64,000 bases of DNA from Macrocybe gigantea (GCA_011319805.1 SJRY01000050.1:744001-808000); one strand, 5' to 3'. Shown: positions 1-12,224, counted from the first letter of the stretch. Numbers and translations are program-made. Notes: generated by a model from the sequence alone, not told the origin.

Positions 1-142
1 GTAGTATATTGTCGAGGCCGCTTGAAGACATCGAGGCTACAAACACATACAAACAAATATAGTCGCCATGCTAAGTTAGACTCGGGCTGTTGTCTGCGCA
101 AAACGTTCCCCCTCCACTTTCCTCCTTTACTGCGTCAGCCCA

Positions 143-2283
143 ATGGTGTCCGAGGCTCTTGCCTTGGATGTACTCTCCATCTCTATGCGTGACCAGGCCG
201 ACGAGAAAAAGCCGAAGAAAGAGGCTTTATTGGACTGGGAGGCGTTGCGCAGGCGCAGCCTGCTGCCTGGCGGGTTTGGCCCGTCCCGAGCAGAAATATG
301 GCAAGGCCATTTCTTCTTTCTGACGTTTGATGATATCGTTGAAGTTTTTTTTTTTTTGGAATAAAGGCCTCAACTCCTCGGTGTTTCGGCACCACCGAAG
401 CCATCGGAGGCGGAAGCAAAAGTGCAAGATCAAGTGCCGGACGACGCGTCAAAATCGGACGTCGTGCCACATCTGCTGCCAGACTCTCAGCAGCATCGCG
501 ATGAGCGGCAGATACGACTCGATACGAATCGCAGTTTCGTCATGTACCCAGTAGGTGAAAATTATGTGGTCATCGTTCTCGCCGATGTGATCATGCTCGC
601 TCATGCTCGCCGCTGCACGATTTCTAGGGTCTGCGGCGGAGAAGGATAAGGATGTCTTGCAGGAAGAACTCCATCAGCTCATCGTCTCGGTGTTTCGCAA
701 ACGGCCAAAGCTGAATTATTTCCAGGTAAATCACGTCGCGTCTGTGCTATCGAGTGTAACTCTAACTGAATCGTCTTGAAGGGATACCATGATATCATCA
801 CTGTGTTGTTCCTCACTCTCCCTCCAGAAACCCAGTTTCTCTGCGCAGAGAAACTGAGCCTGCATAGAGTCAGAGATTCGATGGGTCCCACGCTAGAACC
901 GGTTGTGGGTCTTCTTCGGTGCGTTTATAGTCGCTGGCAGTCACGCATGTTTTTGTTGAGAATCCTCTTAGAGTTACGAAAAATCTGCTCCGTCTCGCGG
1001 ATCCTTCATATGCCGATCAGCTCGAAAAGTACGCATATTCTTTTACTGTTTTGCGCGTTTCTCTGACGCGATCGCAGAGCATCTCCATTACCGTTCCATG
1101 CACTCTCCAACCTTTTGACACTTTTCTCGCATGATATACCCACGTTGCCTCTGATACAGCATGTCTTTGATTATATTTTATGCCGGCCACCTATTATTAT
1201 TGTTTATCTTGCAGCGGCGGTCCGTCACAGTTTTTTTTTTCTTTACAAAAAATCACTCACCTCGTCGGCATGCAGATTATTTTGGCCCGAAAGGAAGACA
1301 TTGAACGACTTGAAATGGGGGATGATGACGACGACGACGGCGCGTCGTTTGGGATGACTCATTCTATCCTGAGTGCGGTGCCTGACCTTTCTGACGGCGA
1401 GGAAGAACTTGCCATCGAATCAGATATTGACGAAAAGAACATGCATGTGAAGGAGGAGCAAGTCAATCCGGCATTGCGTGATTTGATGCCGGATGAATCG
1501 ACGACCGCTGTAGAGCGCATGGAGACTTTGGATTCTGCTTCTGAGGTGGAGCCAGAAGAGATCACGGTCAAGGTCGAAGAGAGCCAATCCGACATTCAGG
1601 AGCATCTAGCGGACGGACCTCCCGATAACTCATCTTCAGTCGGGCAAGTCTCGGAAGAGAACTTTGTCGTGTCTAGTGAGGCAGACACATTGGAGCGCCG
1701 CGTCAAGGCGAGGTCAAAACTCTCACTTCCTTCCCTTCTGACACATTCGGATTTGCTGTATACTCTTTATCCGCCTACGCATCTCTCTCTTTGTCTTTCG
1801 TCCATCATGGGACCACAAAGCGTCGTCTTCACCTGGTCCGAATCGCACAAAGCGCTGCCAACGGATGATGAAGCGGAAAATATGATCACCGTTCCGTCTT
1901 TGGTGGTCTATCCTCCGCTCGAGGACGAAAGCGGCGAGAAGGAAGAGGAATCTGAGGAGGAAAAGCGCGATTGGAAGGGCAGGCCGGTCAAGGACAGGAC
2001 GAAGAGAGGCAAGGAAAGAAGAAGGGCGAAATTACGGAAGCGGCGCAAGTTTGATTCGAAGCGGGCGATGGAGCGGCGGACGATGGTCGCTGGCGCTGTG
2101 TTGGTGCTCGGCGTCGCTATGGCGGTCTATGGAGTCAAGGCGAGAGGCGGTACTGGAGGCTTGGATGTAGAGACGGTGAAGGCGGCGCTAGGTGGCGGCA
2201 TTGGGAGCAACGGAGGGTCATTGGGAAGGAAGGTTGTAGCATGGATGGGAGAGGTGACGGGCAAGGTACTGGGTGGATCGTGA
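143..2283 (+). CDS. TBC-domain Rab GTPase-activating protein, GYP8/TBC1D20 type
   Basis: Predicted GAP for a Rab of the ER-Golgi route, anchored in a membrane by its C-terminus. Exon 1 starts at the ATG at 143 and ends inside a Trp codon at 300. The reading frame continues at 367 after a GC-AG intron (301-366). The TBC catalytic pair is visible: an IxxDxxR-like stretch (IRLDTNRSF, near 505-535) carrying the Arg finger, and YFQGYHD (near 718-795) carrying the Gln finger. Later exons encode helical TBC segments, then an acidic linker (EMGDDDDDD), then a Lys/Arg-rich stretch and one transmembrane helix near 2090-2150 (VAGAVLVLGVAMAVYG). A C-terminal membrane anchor after a TBC domain is characteristic of GYP8/TBC1D20. 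The gene is multi-exon; I did not place every junction. It lies only about 130 bp upstream of the next same-strand coding exon. Confidence 0.85.
301..366 (+). other. GC-AG intron 1 of the TBC gene
   Basis: The donor is gcaagg and the acceptor ends ataaag. Joining 300 to 367 gives a TGG codon and the coherent reading EIWPQLLGVSAPPKPSEAEA. No GT donor nearby gives an in-frame product. GC-AG introns are a known minor class of U2 introns. Confidence 0.7.
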
Positions 2284-2455
2284 ACTGCCATATGTTATAT
2301 CACTTGCAATTCTTATTTTCATATTTGCGAGGCAAACTTGCTAACTCTAACATTTGACCGCCACTGGAGACCCTTTCATTGGCACAAGCATCATCTTTGC
2401 CTTTATATAGAAGGCCATAACCACAGACCGACTCTGGAAAGGAATCCACGACGAA

Positions 2456-5410
2456 ATGAGGCCGTCGTTTCCTCGTTCTGGTGTGCTCGTCCTCGGGCCC
2501 AACTCGGTCGACTCGCTCGTCCCGCACACGCTGGTTAGCCAGGTCGAAGCGCTGCTGGAGAGTCACAGGATAGAAGATGCCGTCGACCTGGCAGACAAGC
2601 AGCGCAAGAAGCTGCAAGAGTCCATTCGGTCGATGGACGAGGCCCAGGTGCGCCCTCGCTGCGCTCTCAATTTTTCTCGCATCCAACTCATCCTCTCATG
2701 TGCCGCTCTGCGCTTTCTCCATCGTTCAGGCGGAAGAGCTGCGCTATGTGTACCAACGGATAGGCTTCCAATGCTTCACCGAGACGCTGTTCGAAGATGC
2801 CGGGAAACACCTTTTCAACGGCGATCTCGACCCGAGGCTGCTCATCAGCTACTTCCCGGACTTGCGCAGAGGACTGTTTACGGCGGAAGACTCGGTCGAC
2901 GTGTTTTCGGGTGTAGCAGAAAGGATGCCAAAGGAGGCTTCGGTGGACGACATAAGTGAGTCTTTCGCTTAACATGTTCACCCCCCCTACATTCGTTGCT
3001 TTATGTGGTTTATACCGAATTCCCTTCGTTCCCTCCTTCCGCCCACTGTGTTTTTGCTCCGCCTTCCAATGCCATTGACCATCTTTGCTCCCCTAAACTC
3101 TTACTTTCGCACACTTCCCGTCGTCACAATTGCAAACCATGTTCCCTGCTTTTTGTTTGGGACTGATATCCAGTTGTGACGAACCTAGTCAGGAATTATT
3201 CGCCTCACCTCGCTCCCAATACCCGCGCCGCGCCGCCCACGGCCGAGCTGAGGAGGATCCTCGGGATGGCGGCGAGAGAGATGCTGGAAGTCTTCCTGAA
3301 GAAATGGAGGGTCAAACAGAAGGTCGAAGCCGAGTCTAGTCAAAGCAGCAGGGACACTGCCGGGGCTGCATATACCGTCAGCATGGTGGGTCTGCTGCTC
3401 CCTGACGCATCTGCCAAAAGTCTTATGAAGAGCATAGGTGGTAAACACCGTCCTGGTCAAGCTCTTGGCGGAATTCGAGAAGACAAAAGAGCTATACGAT
3501 CTTCTTGACGAAACAGACGACGTTCTCTTGTCCGAGGTGGAATCACCCCTCGTCAACGCAGGACAGTACAACGCCCTTTGCACGCTGTGCAAGAAGCGAG
3601 GCGAAGATTTGAAGTTGCTGGACATATGGTCAAAGTCTGTGACTTTCAAAATCTCCTGTCGTTGAGCTTTCGTCTCTGACTCTGTTCCATCGCATGAAGG
3701 TTGATCGATGGCCAGTGGACTGACGAGCACATCGAAGATCCACTTTCTGATATGATTTCGTTCCTCACGGCCAAACGCGACAGAGCGCTCACCCAGCAGT
3801 GGGGTATTTGGCTGCTGAGGCGAGACATGGAGAAGGGCTTGAAGGTATCGTATCAGTGCATCTGACATTCAGGCAGATTTGTTTACCCTCGTTTCAGCTT
3901 CTCATGCCGAAGGACTCTGGAAAACGGAGGGAACGACCGGAGGAAGACCTTGCGCTGCTGGAACAAATTCAAGGGGCAAATGCGGAGGCTGGCGCGCGAT
4001 ATCTTGAATACCTCGTCTTACAACGTCGAAGTACAGTAAGTGACCCCGATCGTTTGCTTGAACGCTCCGGAACTTAAGACCCAACCATCGCAAGTCGAAA
4101 GATTTGCACACGCGATTAGCGACCCTCCTTGTCGATCAGGTTTGTTCTTACTTGGAGCAAGACTCTGTGTCAAAGTTATGGCGTGCCAAAGGTGACATCA
4201 ATGTATGAGGTTTCGTATCATTTCTAATTCTTCTCAGCTTCCTCGTATGCTTCAAGCAGAAAGGAAACCGCCTTCCTGTCATACTTTGCCTCAACTACAC
4301 CAGATTCGCCTCATAAACGCGCTCGCCTAAAAGCCATCTTGCTGCTCTCTGGTTCTTCGTTATACGATCCGAAAGAAATCCGACCGCGTATCGTTCCGCA
4401 CAAGAGCATCTTGATGATTGAGCTTGCTGTCATTGATGGCAAAGTATGTTGTCGCTTCTTTCGCCGCACGTACTGTTATTCAACTAGTTCGAAGTTGGGC
4501 GACCATCGCTCTGTCCTTTCCACCCTCGTCAACGATCTCGGCGACGCCACGTCCGCGGAAGCGTATTGTTCCCTGGGAGGAGACGTCGTGACGAGAAAAG
4601 TCGTTCAACATATAGTTGATAGCGACTCTGGAGACCTGCGCAAGTGGACAACGGCGCTGTTCCAGATACCTCCGTCGACGGATCCCAAGTCATTGTCGGC
4701 AGATCCCATCAGCAGACAACGGTCGGCGGCGCCTGTGAACGAGAACGTGCGCAAGTCGCTGCTGAAAATTCTTCTCGAGGTATATATGGACGATGAGTGC
4801 GTTCTTTCCTTTTCCTTCCTGTGGCTTTTTTCCCTAATGAATCACATCAGACGATCGAGCCCTGAAAGAGCATCGCGCCTCTTGGATTCCCAAGCAATGA
4901 ATTTAGACGCACTAGACGTACGTCTTGCCGTTCCAAGAGATGTTTTGCGTGTTTTCACTAGTTTCGTTCTGTTTAGGTCATCCTGTTGGTGCCACCAAAT
5001 TGGCCACTGCACCTCATCTCATCTTTCCTGACTCGCTCGCTCCGACGGACGTTGCACAAGCAAAACGAGGGCAAGATTCTCAAAATGCTGAGCGCGGGGC
5101 AGAACCTCGAGGTATCGTGCTTGCTTTCTCTCGCTTTCAGGCAATTTGAATCTCACCACTCTTGCCACAGGTGAAAGATCACGCTTGGATGGTTCTGCGA
5201 AATGCGGATATGTTTATTGAAGAGGCTGAGGAGGGAGAGGACGAAAGCCAGCCCGCTTCCGGAGAATTGGATGAGAAGCTGGCAGAGAAAATTGCGTCAC
5301 ATCCGAGTGCGGAAGGCGGCTTGCGCCAAGTCGACTTGCATTTGCAGGATGGCGATGGCGGCGGAGAGAAAGCTGCGCATATAGCCGCAGATACTGACCT
5401 CCTCACATAG
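2456..5410 (+). CDS. VPS39/TGFBRAP1-like vesicle-tethering protein, N-terminal CNH domain missing
   Basis: Resembles the Vam6/VPS39-TGFBRAP1 family, which acts in HOPS/CORVET tethering at endosomes and vacuoles. It opens with what is normally the end of the CNH domain plus the first helices (VLVLGPNSVDSLVP, then QVEALLESHRIEDAVDLADK), continues through alpha-solenoid repeats and ends with a Vps39 domain-2-like segment (PNWPLHLISSFLTRSLRR then QNEGKILKML). Introns checked in phase include 2648-2729, 2956-3173 and the junctions near 3385, 3632, 3845 and 4990. The family normally carries about 300 CNH residues before this point; here only about 170 bp separate the ATG from the preceding stop codon. 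The frame is open upstream of the ATG to a plausible acceptor at 2410 (ttatatag), so the true first exon may be elsewhere or lost. Confidence 0.75.
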
Positions 5411-5566
5411 TCAGTCTACGATTTTGTTATCATTAATACGATTAAAATTGAGATGTTTGGGATGTACGGATGACTGAATACATTCTCGAAACCACGGAGC
5501 ATAGATATACAGTGCTCAAAGGCATCGAACAACCAGGTCCACGGTCTACTCTTACGATCAACAAGT

Positions 5567-7310
5567 TTAAATTCCTCTTGCCCATCCCTTGATCACGTCC
5601 CAAACGTGCTCAATTACTTTTCGGTCCCACCAAAAAGGATCCAAAATCAAGACGTCGTGCACGGCGTCCTTTACCCACTCGGTCTGGACGTCGACACCGT
5701 CCCTCTGCATCGCATGCGACAAGCTGCGGACCTCGTTCACAAGCCGCTCGGCGTCGCCAACGACAATCAGCGTCTTTGGAAATCGCTCGAACAGGCCGTT
5801 GAACTTGGCCGCCTCCCTGGCGTGGTGGTACGGCGAGTCCGTGGCGCAAACGATGTCCTCTTGATCTAGTGCCGCCGTCATCTGGGGAGACATTTGCGGT
5901 TTGAGGATGTCATGGCGGTGCCCCTCGTGTGCGCTGTCTGAGTGTTGCTTCACCGGGTGGCCCCACCGCTGCAGCACGCGCGGCGAGCAAGGCGAGACGT
6001 ATTCAGAGTGCAGGATCTCCCTCAGGCGTTGCTCCTCCTCGTGCGTGCATGGTCCGTGCGATTTGAAGCCGAGGAAAGTGCGCTGCAGGAGCGCGCGAGG
6101 TGCAGGCGTGTCGATGAGAAAGTCGGTTGAGGCGTTTGGACGAGGGACATATGAGGAGAGTGTTTCTGGAATGGCATGAGATGTGTCGCACGAAGGCTGA
6201 AGCGTATTGTAAGATATCCAACGCGCCGAGAAATGATATGAAAAATCGCTTACGGAGAGTAAGAGAAGCGCTTGGGGCATTGGCAAGTGTCCTTCGCACC
6301 TTAGCCAACGAGCAAGGGCCAGGACCAGGTTCCCGCCGGAGCTGTCCCCTATAAGTACAACGTTGCACTTCGCTCCTCTAGATTTGTAAAGCTGTACTAC
6401 GTGTGCGTAAACAGCTGCCGCGTCCTGGATCACAGCCGGGAAGGGAGCATGTTGGAGAAGCCGGTATTCCACAGAATAGATTTCCGTCATAATCCTGTCC
6501 TACAAGGGTGAGTCAGATCCCAAAGACGAGCCAACGAAGAGATGGAATGGTGATGTATACTTTGATGAGGTGTCGCGGGACTCTAGATGTGCCAGACGAT
6601 TCGTGGGCAGACATATGGCAATATCCACCGCCATGCATGTAGATCCCAACGAGGGGCACATCTGGGCCCGCGGCTTCTACATCGAGGTCCGAGTTTTTCC
6701 TGCTCGACGCCGGAGGGTCGGAATACAAAGGGCTGGGACTGCCGGGGCCTCCATTTTTATTTCCGTTGCCTTCCAAACGACCCTCATCTGGTGGAACTTT
6801 GGGCCAAACATAACATCCGACTCGTCTGAACGGGACCTTGCCTACGACGATGCCAGTCCTGTAACTCTCAGGGAGCGGATCGGCCCATTCGAATCGCGTC
6901 TCCTTCAGAGAACCCGGACGTGGCACCGCATCCGGGTCGCGGGTGCCCCAAGTGACGCCTGCGACTTCTGTTATCTTGTAGATGCGGCGGGTGAACAGGA
7001 CGCTGATTGTCTGTCTGAGCGACCAAGACGGTCGGGGCCGCTTGCTGGGAAAGAGGGTGTAATAGATTGCCCAATAGGGCACTAGAGCGAGGGTGGTGAA
7101 GACGCGCTGGGAGATGTAGAGCGACTTCCACGGTTCGCGGGCATAGGGAAGGTGGGCGTAGTGCTCGTAGGGCGGCTTGCTGTTGAAGAGTTCCGAGATG
7201 GCGGGGAGAAGCTGCGAAGAGAAAGAAGAACTGCCCTCCCTGTCGAGCTCTGCTCCCAAGTAGACTGGGCCTCCTTCGTCATCCCACCGCGCTGGCGCAG
7301 TGCCATTCAT
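5567..7310 (-). CDS. alpha/beta hydrolase, hormone-sensitive-lipase (HSL) esterase type
   Basis: Predicted carboxylester hydrolase. Exon 1 starts at 7310 and carries the oxyanion-hole motif HGGG (YMHGGGYCHMS). A short intron runs from about 6553 to 6506. The next exon has the nucleophile elbow GDSSGG. The acid and His residues of the triad are the Asp of VVGDAERLV and the His of DAVHDVLILD near the C-terminus. A 57-nt intron at 6253-6197 has a length divisible by three, so reading through it stays open, but removing it gives the canonical LLLLSP turn. The N-terminal about 110 residues include a hydrophobic segment (FTTLALVPYWAIYYTLF) that may be a membrane anchor. Substrate cannot be told from sequence. 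Confidence 0.85.
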
Positions 7311-7832
7311 CGTGGTCTGACGTCAATCCGGAGCCTGCTAACGTGTGCCCTGGGAACGGTCAGCGGCGTCGACAACGATGAAGAGAAAGGCAGGCTTGCC
7401 TGGTCGCCTTTTAGGCTCTGCGGTGTTGTGGCGGGCATCAAGGCCGCAGTTGCGGGTAAACCGTTTGCGATGTTGTCATAAACATCCAAAGGCTTTTTCG
7501 GCGAAACATTCAAAGTCAAAAGCTGCGCGCGCTATTACTGTCTTGACTATGGCTAAAGAAACATGAAAATTTATGACAGGTGATCCATCATATACGCTAA
7601 TATTCTTCCTAAGAGACCGGACTACGTAGACGCCCTTTTCCCAATTGCTGAACGCCAGCACTAAAACACCGGTGCTGGGAATGCGACAAATCCGGAACTT
7701 TGACATGACTCCCGGTATGTTCGAGTTGCTCTCCGAACATCACAAACGGGAAAGACCTCGTCTGAACAGAGCGATAAATAGGCGGCAAACGATGGGAGTT
7801 GGAGGTCAAAACCATAGCCCCAGCGAGCCCAG
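7311..7832. other. intergenic region, no gene seen
   Basis: This is the divergent interval between the hydrolase start (7310, minus) and the methyltransferase-like start (7833, plus). Only short overlapping ORFs without recognisable similarity are present. It presumably holds both promoters. Confidence 0.6.
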
Positions 7833-8602
7833 ATGTCTCTCAACAAGCTACCTTTTATATTGGCCAACTTCGCGATGATGCACATGTCTTTAACATCGCC
7901 AGCCACTCGTCCTACAAAACGTGAGAGTCTGGCCTGTACGGAGGGCCCACTTCGTGTGACACACGCTGTGATGATCACGAAGGCAAGTCTTAATTTCTGA
8001 GTGCAAGAGCAAGCAAGAGAAATGACATATTGTGTTTGCTTCAGACATTTTTGGCCGTAATATCATTGTTGGAAGTGCTGTCGATAATATCAAGGACTTT
8101 GCCCGAGCGCCCTGGACCCATGTTCAAAACAGCGTCAGCTTTCCAATCAGGACAGCACGCTAGAAGCGATGTGTTTCTGTCGCCAATCTCGATCATCGGA
8201 ACGATCCTCTGCGTGCTCGGAGGTTTGATTCGATACCAAAGCTACAGAGCGATGGGCTCGCATTTCACTTTCGAGCTTTCCCTCCGGTCGTCGCACAAGT
8301 TGATCACATGCGGGCCGTACAAGTACGTGCGACATCCCGGATACTCTGCATTGAAGCTGTCTTTCATCGGGATCGCTTTGTTCCACGGGTCCAGAGGATC
8401 GTGGATAAGAGAATCAGGCGTGTTGGAAAACGCGATTGGGAGAGCGGTAGTATGTTTCAACATCGCTGTTGTTTTCCTTGCAGTCGGCAGTTTGAGGTGG
8501 AGGATGAAGAAGGAGGACGAAGTCTTGAGACATGCGTTCGGCGCAGCCTGGGAGGGATGGGCAAGGAGGGTGCCATTTTCTCTAATACCTGGCGTTTATT
8601 GA
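7833..8602 (+). CDS. isoprenylcysteine carboxyl methyltransferase-like membrane protein
   Basis: Two exons (7833-7982 and 8045-8602) give 235 residues in phase. The C-terminal half has the ICMT/PEMT signature: GPYKYVRHPGYSA followed by a hydrophobic helix, then a Glu-containing segment (KKEDEVLRHAFGAAWEGWA) and RVPFSLIPG at the end. Three to four transmembrane helices are visible (for example SIIGTILCVLGGLI and AVVCFNIAVVFLAVGSL). The family transfers a methyl group from S-adenosylmethionine to a prenylated cysteine or, in relatives, to phospholipids. The first exon is spliced through a GC-AG intron. Whether this is the true STE14 orthologue or one of the paralogues common in basidiomycetes cannot be decided here. 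Confidence 0.8.
7983..8044 (+). other. GC-AG intron of the methyltransferase-like gene
   Basis: Donor gcaagt, acceptor tgcttcag. Joining Lys (AAG, ends 7982) to ACA at 8045 gives AVMITKTFLAVISLLEV, a continuous membrane helix. The unspliced frame meets TAA within a few codons, and no GT donor is available in the right phase. Confidence 0.75.
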
Positions 8603-9328
8603 TTTCAGTACTGCTCAGTAATCTTTTGATGCATGATGACTAACTTTTCATAAATCTTGACAAACCTGTACGGTGCCTCTCCACTCATCCTCACTTTGGC
8701 GAGGTGCAAGACAAAGCAAACACGGAATTCCGCCGACAGCAGGCGATAGCCATAACCCAGATCGGACCGCTGCTGGCGGTTGCGAGATCATCTGACGGGC
8801 GTGCGACCCACTCACTACGTACTTCAGCTATTATGCATGTCGGAAACTGATTCTTCCGTGCGAAGCACGGGGACTCTCACCATCCGGCGTCCATTGTCAT
8901 CTTGTGCGCATCTTTACACTAATCGTGGGCTCTGTCGGTTTGCAGAGGTAGGATTCTCGTTGGGCTGGTCTTGCATTGCCAGGCCGTGCTTCGAATCAGA
9001 AAGGTAGCTGGCTTGCGGCTATAATCCGAGAACACCTATGCAGGTCTTCTCCGTTATCTGTAAACATACCTCGGGCTTACGGTGACATGAAAAAGACAGG
9101 CACCACAGAGCTATGACCGCAGCTGAGTCTAATTCGCAGCAATCGGCCAGTTACCCTGCGAGAGGCCACATGCAGGACTCCGTCATGTGCGGGGAAATCG
9201 TCTGTACCGCATCACCGGTCGCCCGTTCCGCTCAGTAGACTCGTATTCAGGGGTCAGATGATGCGTCTTCCTGGCTTCTTGCGCTTCTCTCCCAGGATGA
9301 CGCATAACCCTATCCAGCATGTACTTCG
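8603..9328. other. intergenic region, no gene seen
   Basis: About 725 bp between the methyltransferase-like gene and the transporter. I see no coherent coding sequence on either strand. It is the likely upstream regulatory region of the transporter. Confidence 0.6.
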
Positions 9329-9336
9329 TATAAAAA
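9329..9336 (+). promoter_or_regulatory. TATA box of the MFS transporter gene
   Basis: TATAAAAA lies 77-84 bp upstream of the transporter ATG at 9413, a normal distance for a regulated fungal promoter. Confidence 0.5.
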
Positions 9337-9412
9337 GCCTGGGGCGGTTAAGCGTAGGTCTTTCGGCTCCCGACTTCCCACATCCGTCGCCCACTGACAG
9401 CCATTTTCAGCC

Positions 9413-12088
9413 ATGAGCCAAGAGGATTCTCGCCAGATACGTCCTTCTGTTGAAGATGTTGAGAAGGACGTCCCAGAGCACGAAGAGAACCCAAATCGAG
9501 AAGGGACGTATCACCAAAGTCAGCTCGGTCCCAAGCCAAAGCGGAAGCACTTTTTCTCACCGCTGGACTCGACGTACGCTGAGGCCGTTCATCGCGATGC
9601 TAAGGACGTGCAGTACACGCCCGAGGAAGACGTACGTGTATTTTTTTGTGACATGGATGGTGGCCTCACTTCGGTCTTCGTCGCAATCAAATAGAGGGCC
9701 GTGATGCGAAGGATCGACAACACAGTCCTTCCTTTGGTCATCTGCAGGTACGCGATTGGCCTCCGTCTGAGATTAGCGTCTAATCACCAAATTTTCCTTT
9801 CCAGTTATGTTTGTAAGTGTGGTTCAGCGATACACTCACGTCCTTTTACGTGTCCTCACGTGGGACTCAAGTTAATCAGTTTGGTGCGTCTTTCTCATGT
9901 CAAGGTTTTTTGGCTGTCTTCTTAGTTTTCCTTAACTAGACCGAACGAATATGTAACGTGCTTTTGATTCGGTAGTTGTGTTTCCCCGAATGACTTCCGA
10001 TTCAGTGGAAATGCACATGTGATCAAGGCTTTCAATGAAAACTTCGTGAGCTATTCGCTTTCCATCGTCCTGACTTGTGTCTTAGTTATAACTGCAGGGA
10101 ATCACGGATAATAACAAATGGACACTTGCGCTGAGTATATTTTATGTAGGATATTGTGAGTCAGCATGATTCTGGTCTGCGTGGTCGTATAACTTTGGTT
10201 TCAGGTCTTTTGGAGATGCCAGCGAATGGTAACCGTCTGACCATGTGAAAATTTGTGAATTTTAACGCGTTCACCAGTTCTGCAAAGACACATCGGTGCA
10301 AATCGATTGTAAGTGATTCTTTGTTTCGACATTATACTCAGCATTCAGTTTCTTCGTTTAGCTTCTTCCTTTCGTTGATGTTTTGGGGCCTTTCGTCGCT
10401 GTCTTTCGTCTATGCAAAAGGGTATGGCGGTTTATTGGCTCTCAGGTCAGTCTTCGCGGTTATTACCTGTTCGGTGATCTTATATGAATAAAAGAGTACT
10501 GCTTGGCATTGGAGAGGCCGGCTACTATGCGGGAATGATATATTACCTATCGTTCTGGTACAAGAGGTGGAGAGTACATCTCATTCAAGCATGTCGGGGC
10601 ACTCATTACGTTGTAGACATGAGTTGGCTATGCGAATAAGGTGAATAGCGAGATGGTACTCTAATTCAGTGCAGTGTTAACTCCAGCGCAGTCTCTGCAT
10701 GACAGGAACTTTGCCTGGAGCTATCGGAGTAGGAAGTTTCGCGATCCAAGAGTTAAGCATGGTGCTTGATGACTGTATGTTGTAGGGTCTATTGGCATTT
10801 GGACTCGTCCGAGCCCACACATCGGCACTTGTTGGGTGCGTCTTTAACCGTCGTCGTGGACTATATGCTGATCACCTCGATGCTCTCTGTAGCTGGCAAT
10901 TCTTATTCCTGGTTTGTGTTGGCATTCTCCTTTCCCGACTACGTTTGACAACAAGACTTTCAGATCGAAGCCATACCGACGATGATTATGGCGCTCATGA
11001 TTTTGTTGTTCCTTCCATCTTTCCCGTTTTCCGCGACATTCTTGACTCCTCGCCAGAGAGCCATCGCTCAAGCGCGATTGGATCGCGATCACAAACCGCA
11101 GTCGCATGGCGGTATGACAGGCTGGCAAGGGTTCAAAGCCGTTGTATCAGATCCTCATGCCTGGTTATTCATGCTGATTTACGCCAGCTGTAAGCCCCAT
11201 TACCCTTTTCATTTTTTTTTTCATACCTGCAGCTTACGCTATCTGTAGTCAACGTAGGAGTTGCCACGGTCTCTTACTTCTTGCCTACTGTAACATTTCT
11301 CCCTGATTTGCCCAAAATCAACGGTAAACTCAATCGTTTCCGTTTAGTTGATCAAGAATCTTGGTTTCTCGTCTATCAATGCACAAGGCATGACGGTCGC
11401 TCCCTATGTCGTCGGATGGTTCATGGTCCTCTTCCAGGCATGGCATAGCGACCGTACACGCGACAGAGGGTGGCATATCATGCTTTCTTGCGGCGTGTCG
11501 TTCGTTGGCTATGTCATCCTCGCAACGTCAGTCCACAAGAGTGTGGGTGCGGCTTACTTTGCGCTTTTCTTGGTCGTCGGAGGGAACTACAGCTTGTTCC
11601 CTCTTGTCATGTGAGCTTCGATGTTGCTATTCCTGCTCATGCTTTCTGATTCGTAGCGTCTGGAATCTTTAGGAGTTGGGCAGCAAACACATTTGCTCCG
11701 ACGTCGAAAAGAGGCGTTGGCACCGCCTTCATAGTCTCTATTTCTAATTGCATTTCTATGTGGGTAGTCTGGATCTTCTTGGCGATATCCAGAATAAACA
11801 TCAATTCTTGTAGCGCGTCGCCTCAGATATACTTTGACCCAGAAGATTCCTTCCGCAAAGGCCACGCGATCTCTGCGAGGTTCGTAAAAGCATCAACTCA
11901 TGTGTATCATTCGCTACAGCCGCTGCATTAGCTGCCTTTTCTTGTCATTCTGCGTAGCTTTTATCACGCGGACACGTCTTTCCTATCTGAACAAAAGGAA
12001 CCGAAAGCGTCTGGAAGAGGAGAAAGCACCGTCCGAGCAGGATCCGTCAGTGGAAGTATGGGACAATGACCCGCGCTACGTTTTATGA
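9413..12088 (+). CDS. MFS transporter, allantoate permease (DAL5-like, ACS) family
   Basis: Predicted proton-coupled carboxylate uptake transporter of the plasma membrane. I could resolve 21 exons: 9413-9631, 9695-9747, 9805-9812, 9872-9883, 9940-9952, 10006-10045, 10098-10155, 10205-10228, 10278-10308, 10362-10445, 10495-10566, 10617-10640, 10692-10728, 10786-10835, 10893-10911, 10964-11189, 11249-11289, 11348-11610, 11673-11759, 11814-11879 and 11920-12088. They total 1596 nt, an exact 531-residue frame. Family landmarks are FDRTNIGNA in helix 1, GIGEAGYYAGMIYYLSFWY, RHELAMRIS, GAIGGLLAFGL, WQFLFLIEAIPT, and a Lys/Arg-rich cytosolic tail. Helix 1 is assembled from exons of 8, 12 and 13 nt. 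The exact substrate is unknown; relatives move allantoate, nicotinate, pantothenate and similar acids. Confidence 0.9.
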
Positions 12089-12224
12089 CGTGAAAAAGGC
12101 CGACGTTGTCCGTTTTAGCAATGTCTGATCGAGTTGAATGAGATCATAGGTGGTTGTTACGTTTTGTTATATGTAATTATCAGTTTAAGACATCCTTGTT
12201 TTGCTTTTTCTCTTCCAAACCACG

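Noticed and set aside
9920..9945. Apparent frameshift destroying the first-helix motif of the MFS transporter
   Set aside because: A 12-nt microexon at 9872-9883 with a proper donor, plus the acceptor at 9939, restores the motif and an exact overall frame.
10641..10728. Apparent 14-bp insertion in the MFS transporter (GCA...GGAACT)
   Set aside because: Using the acceptor at 10691 (ccagcgcag) gives an in-frame join to LCMTGTLPGAIGG, so no insertion is needed.
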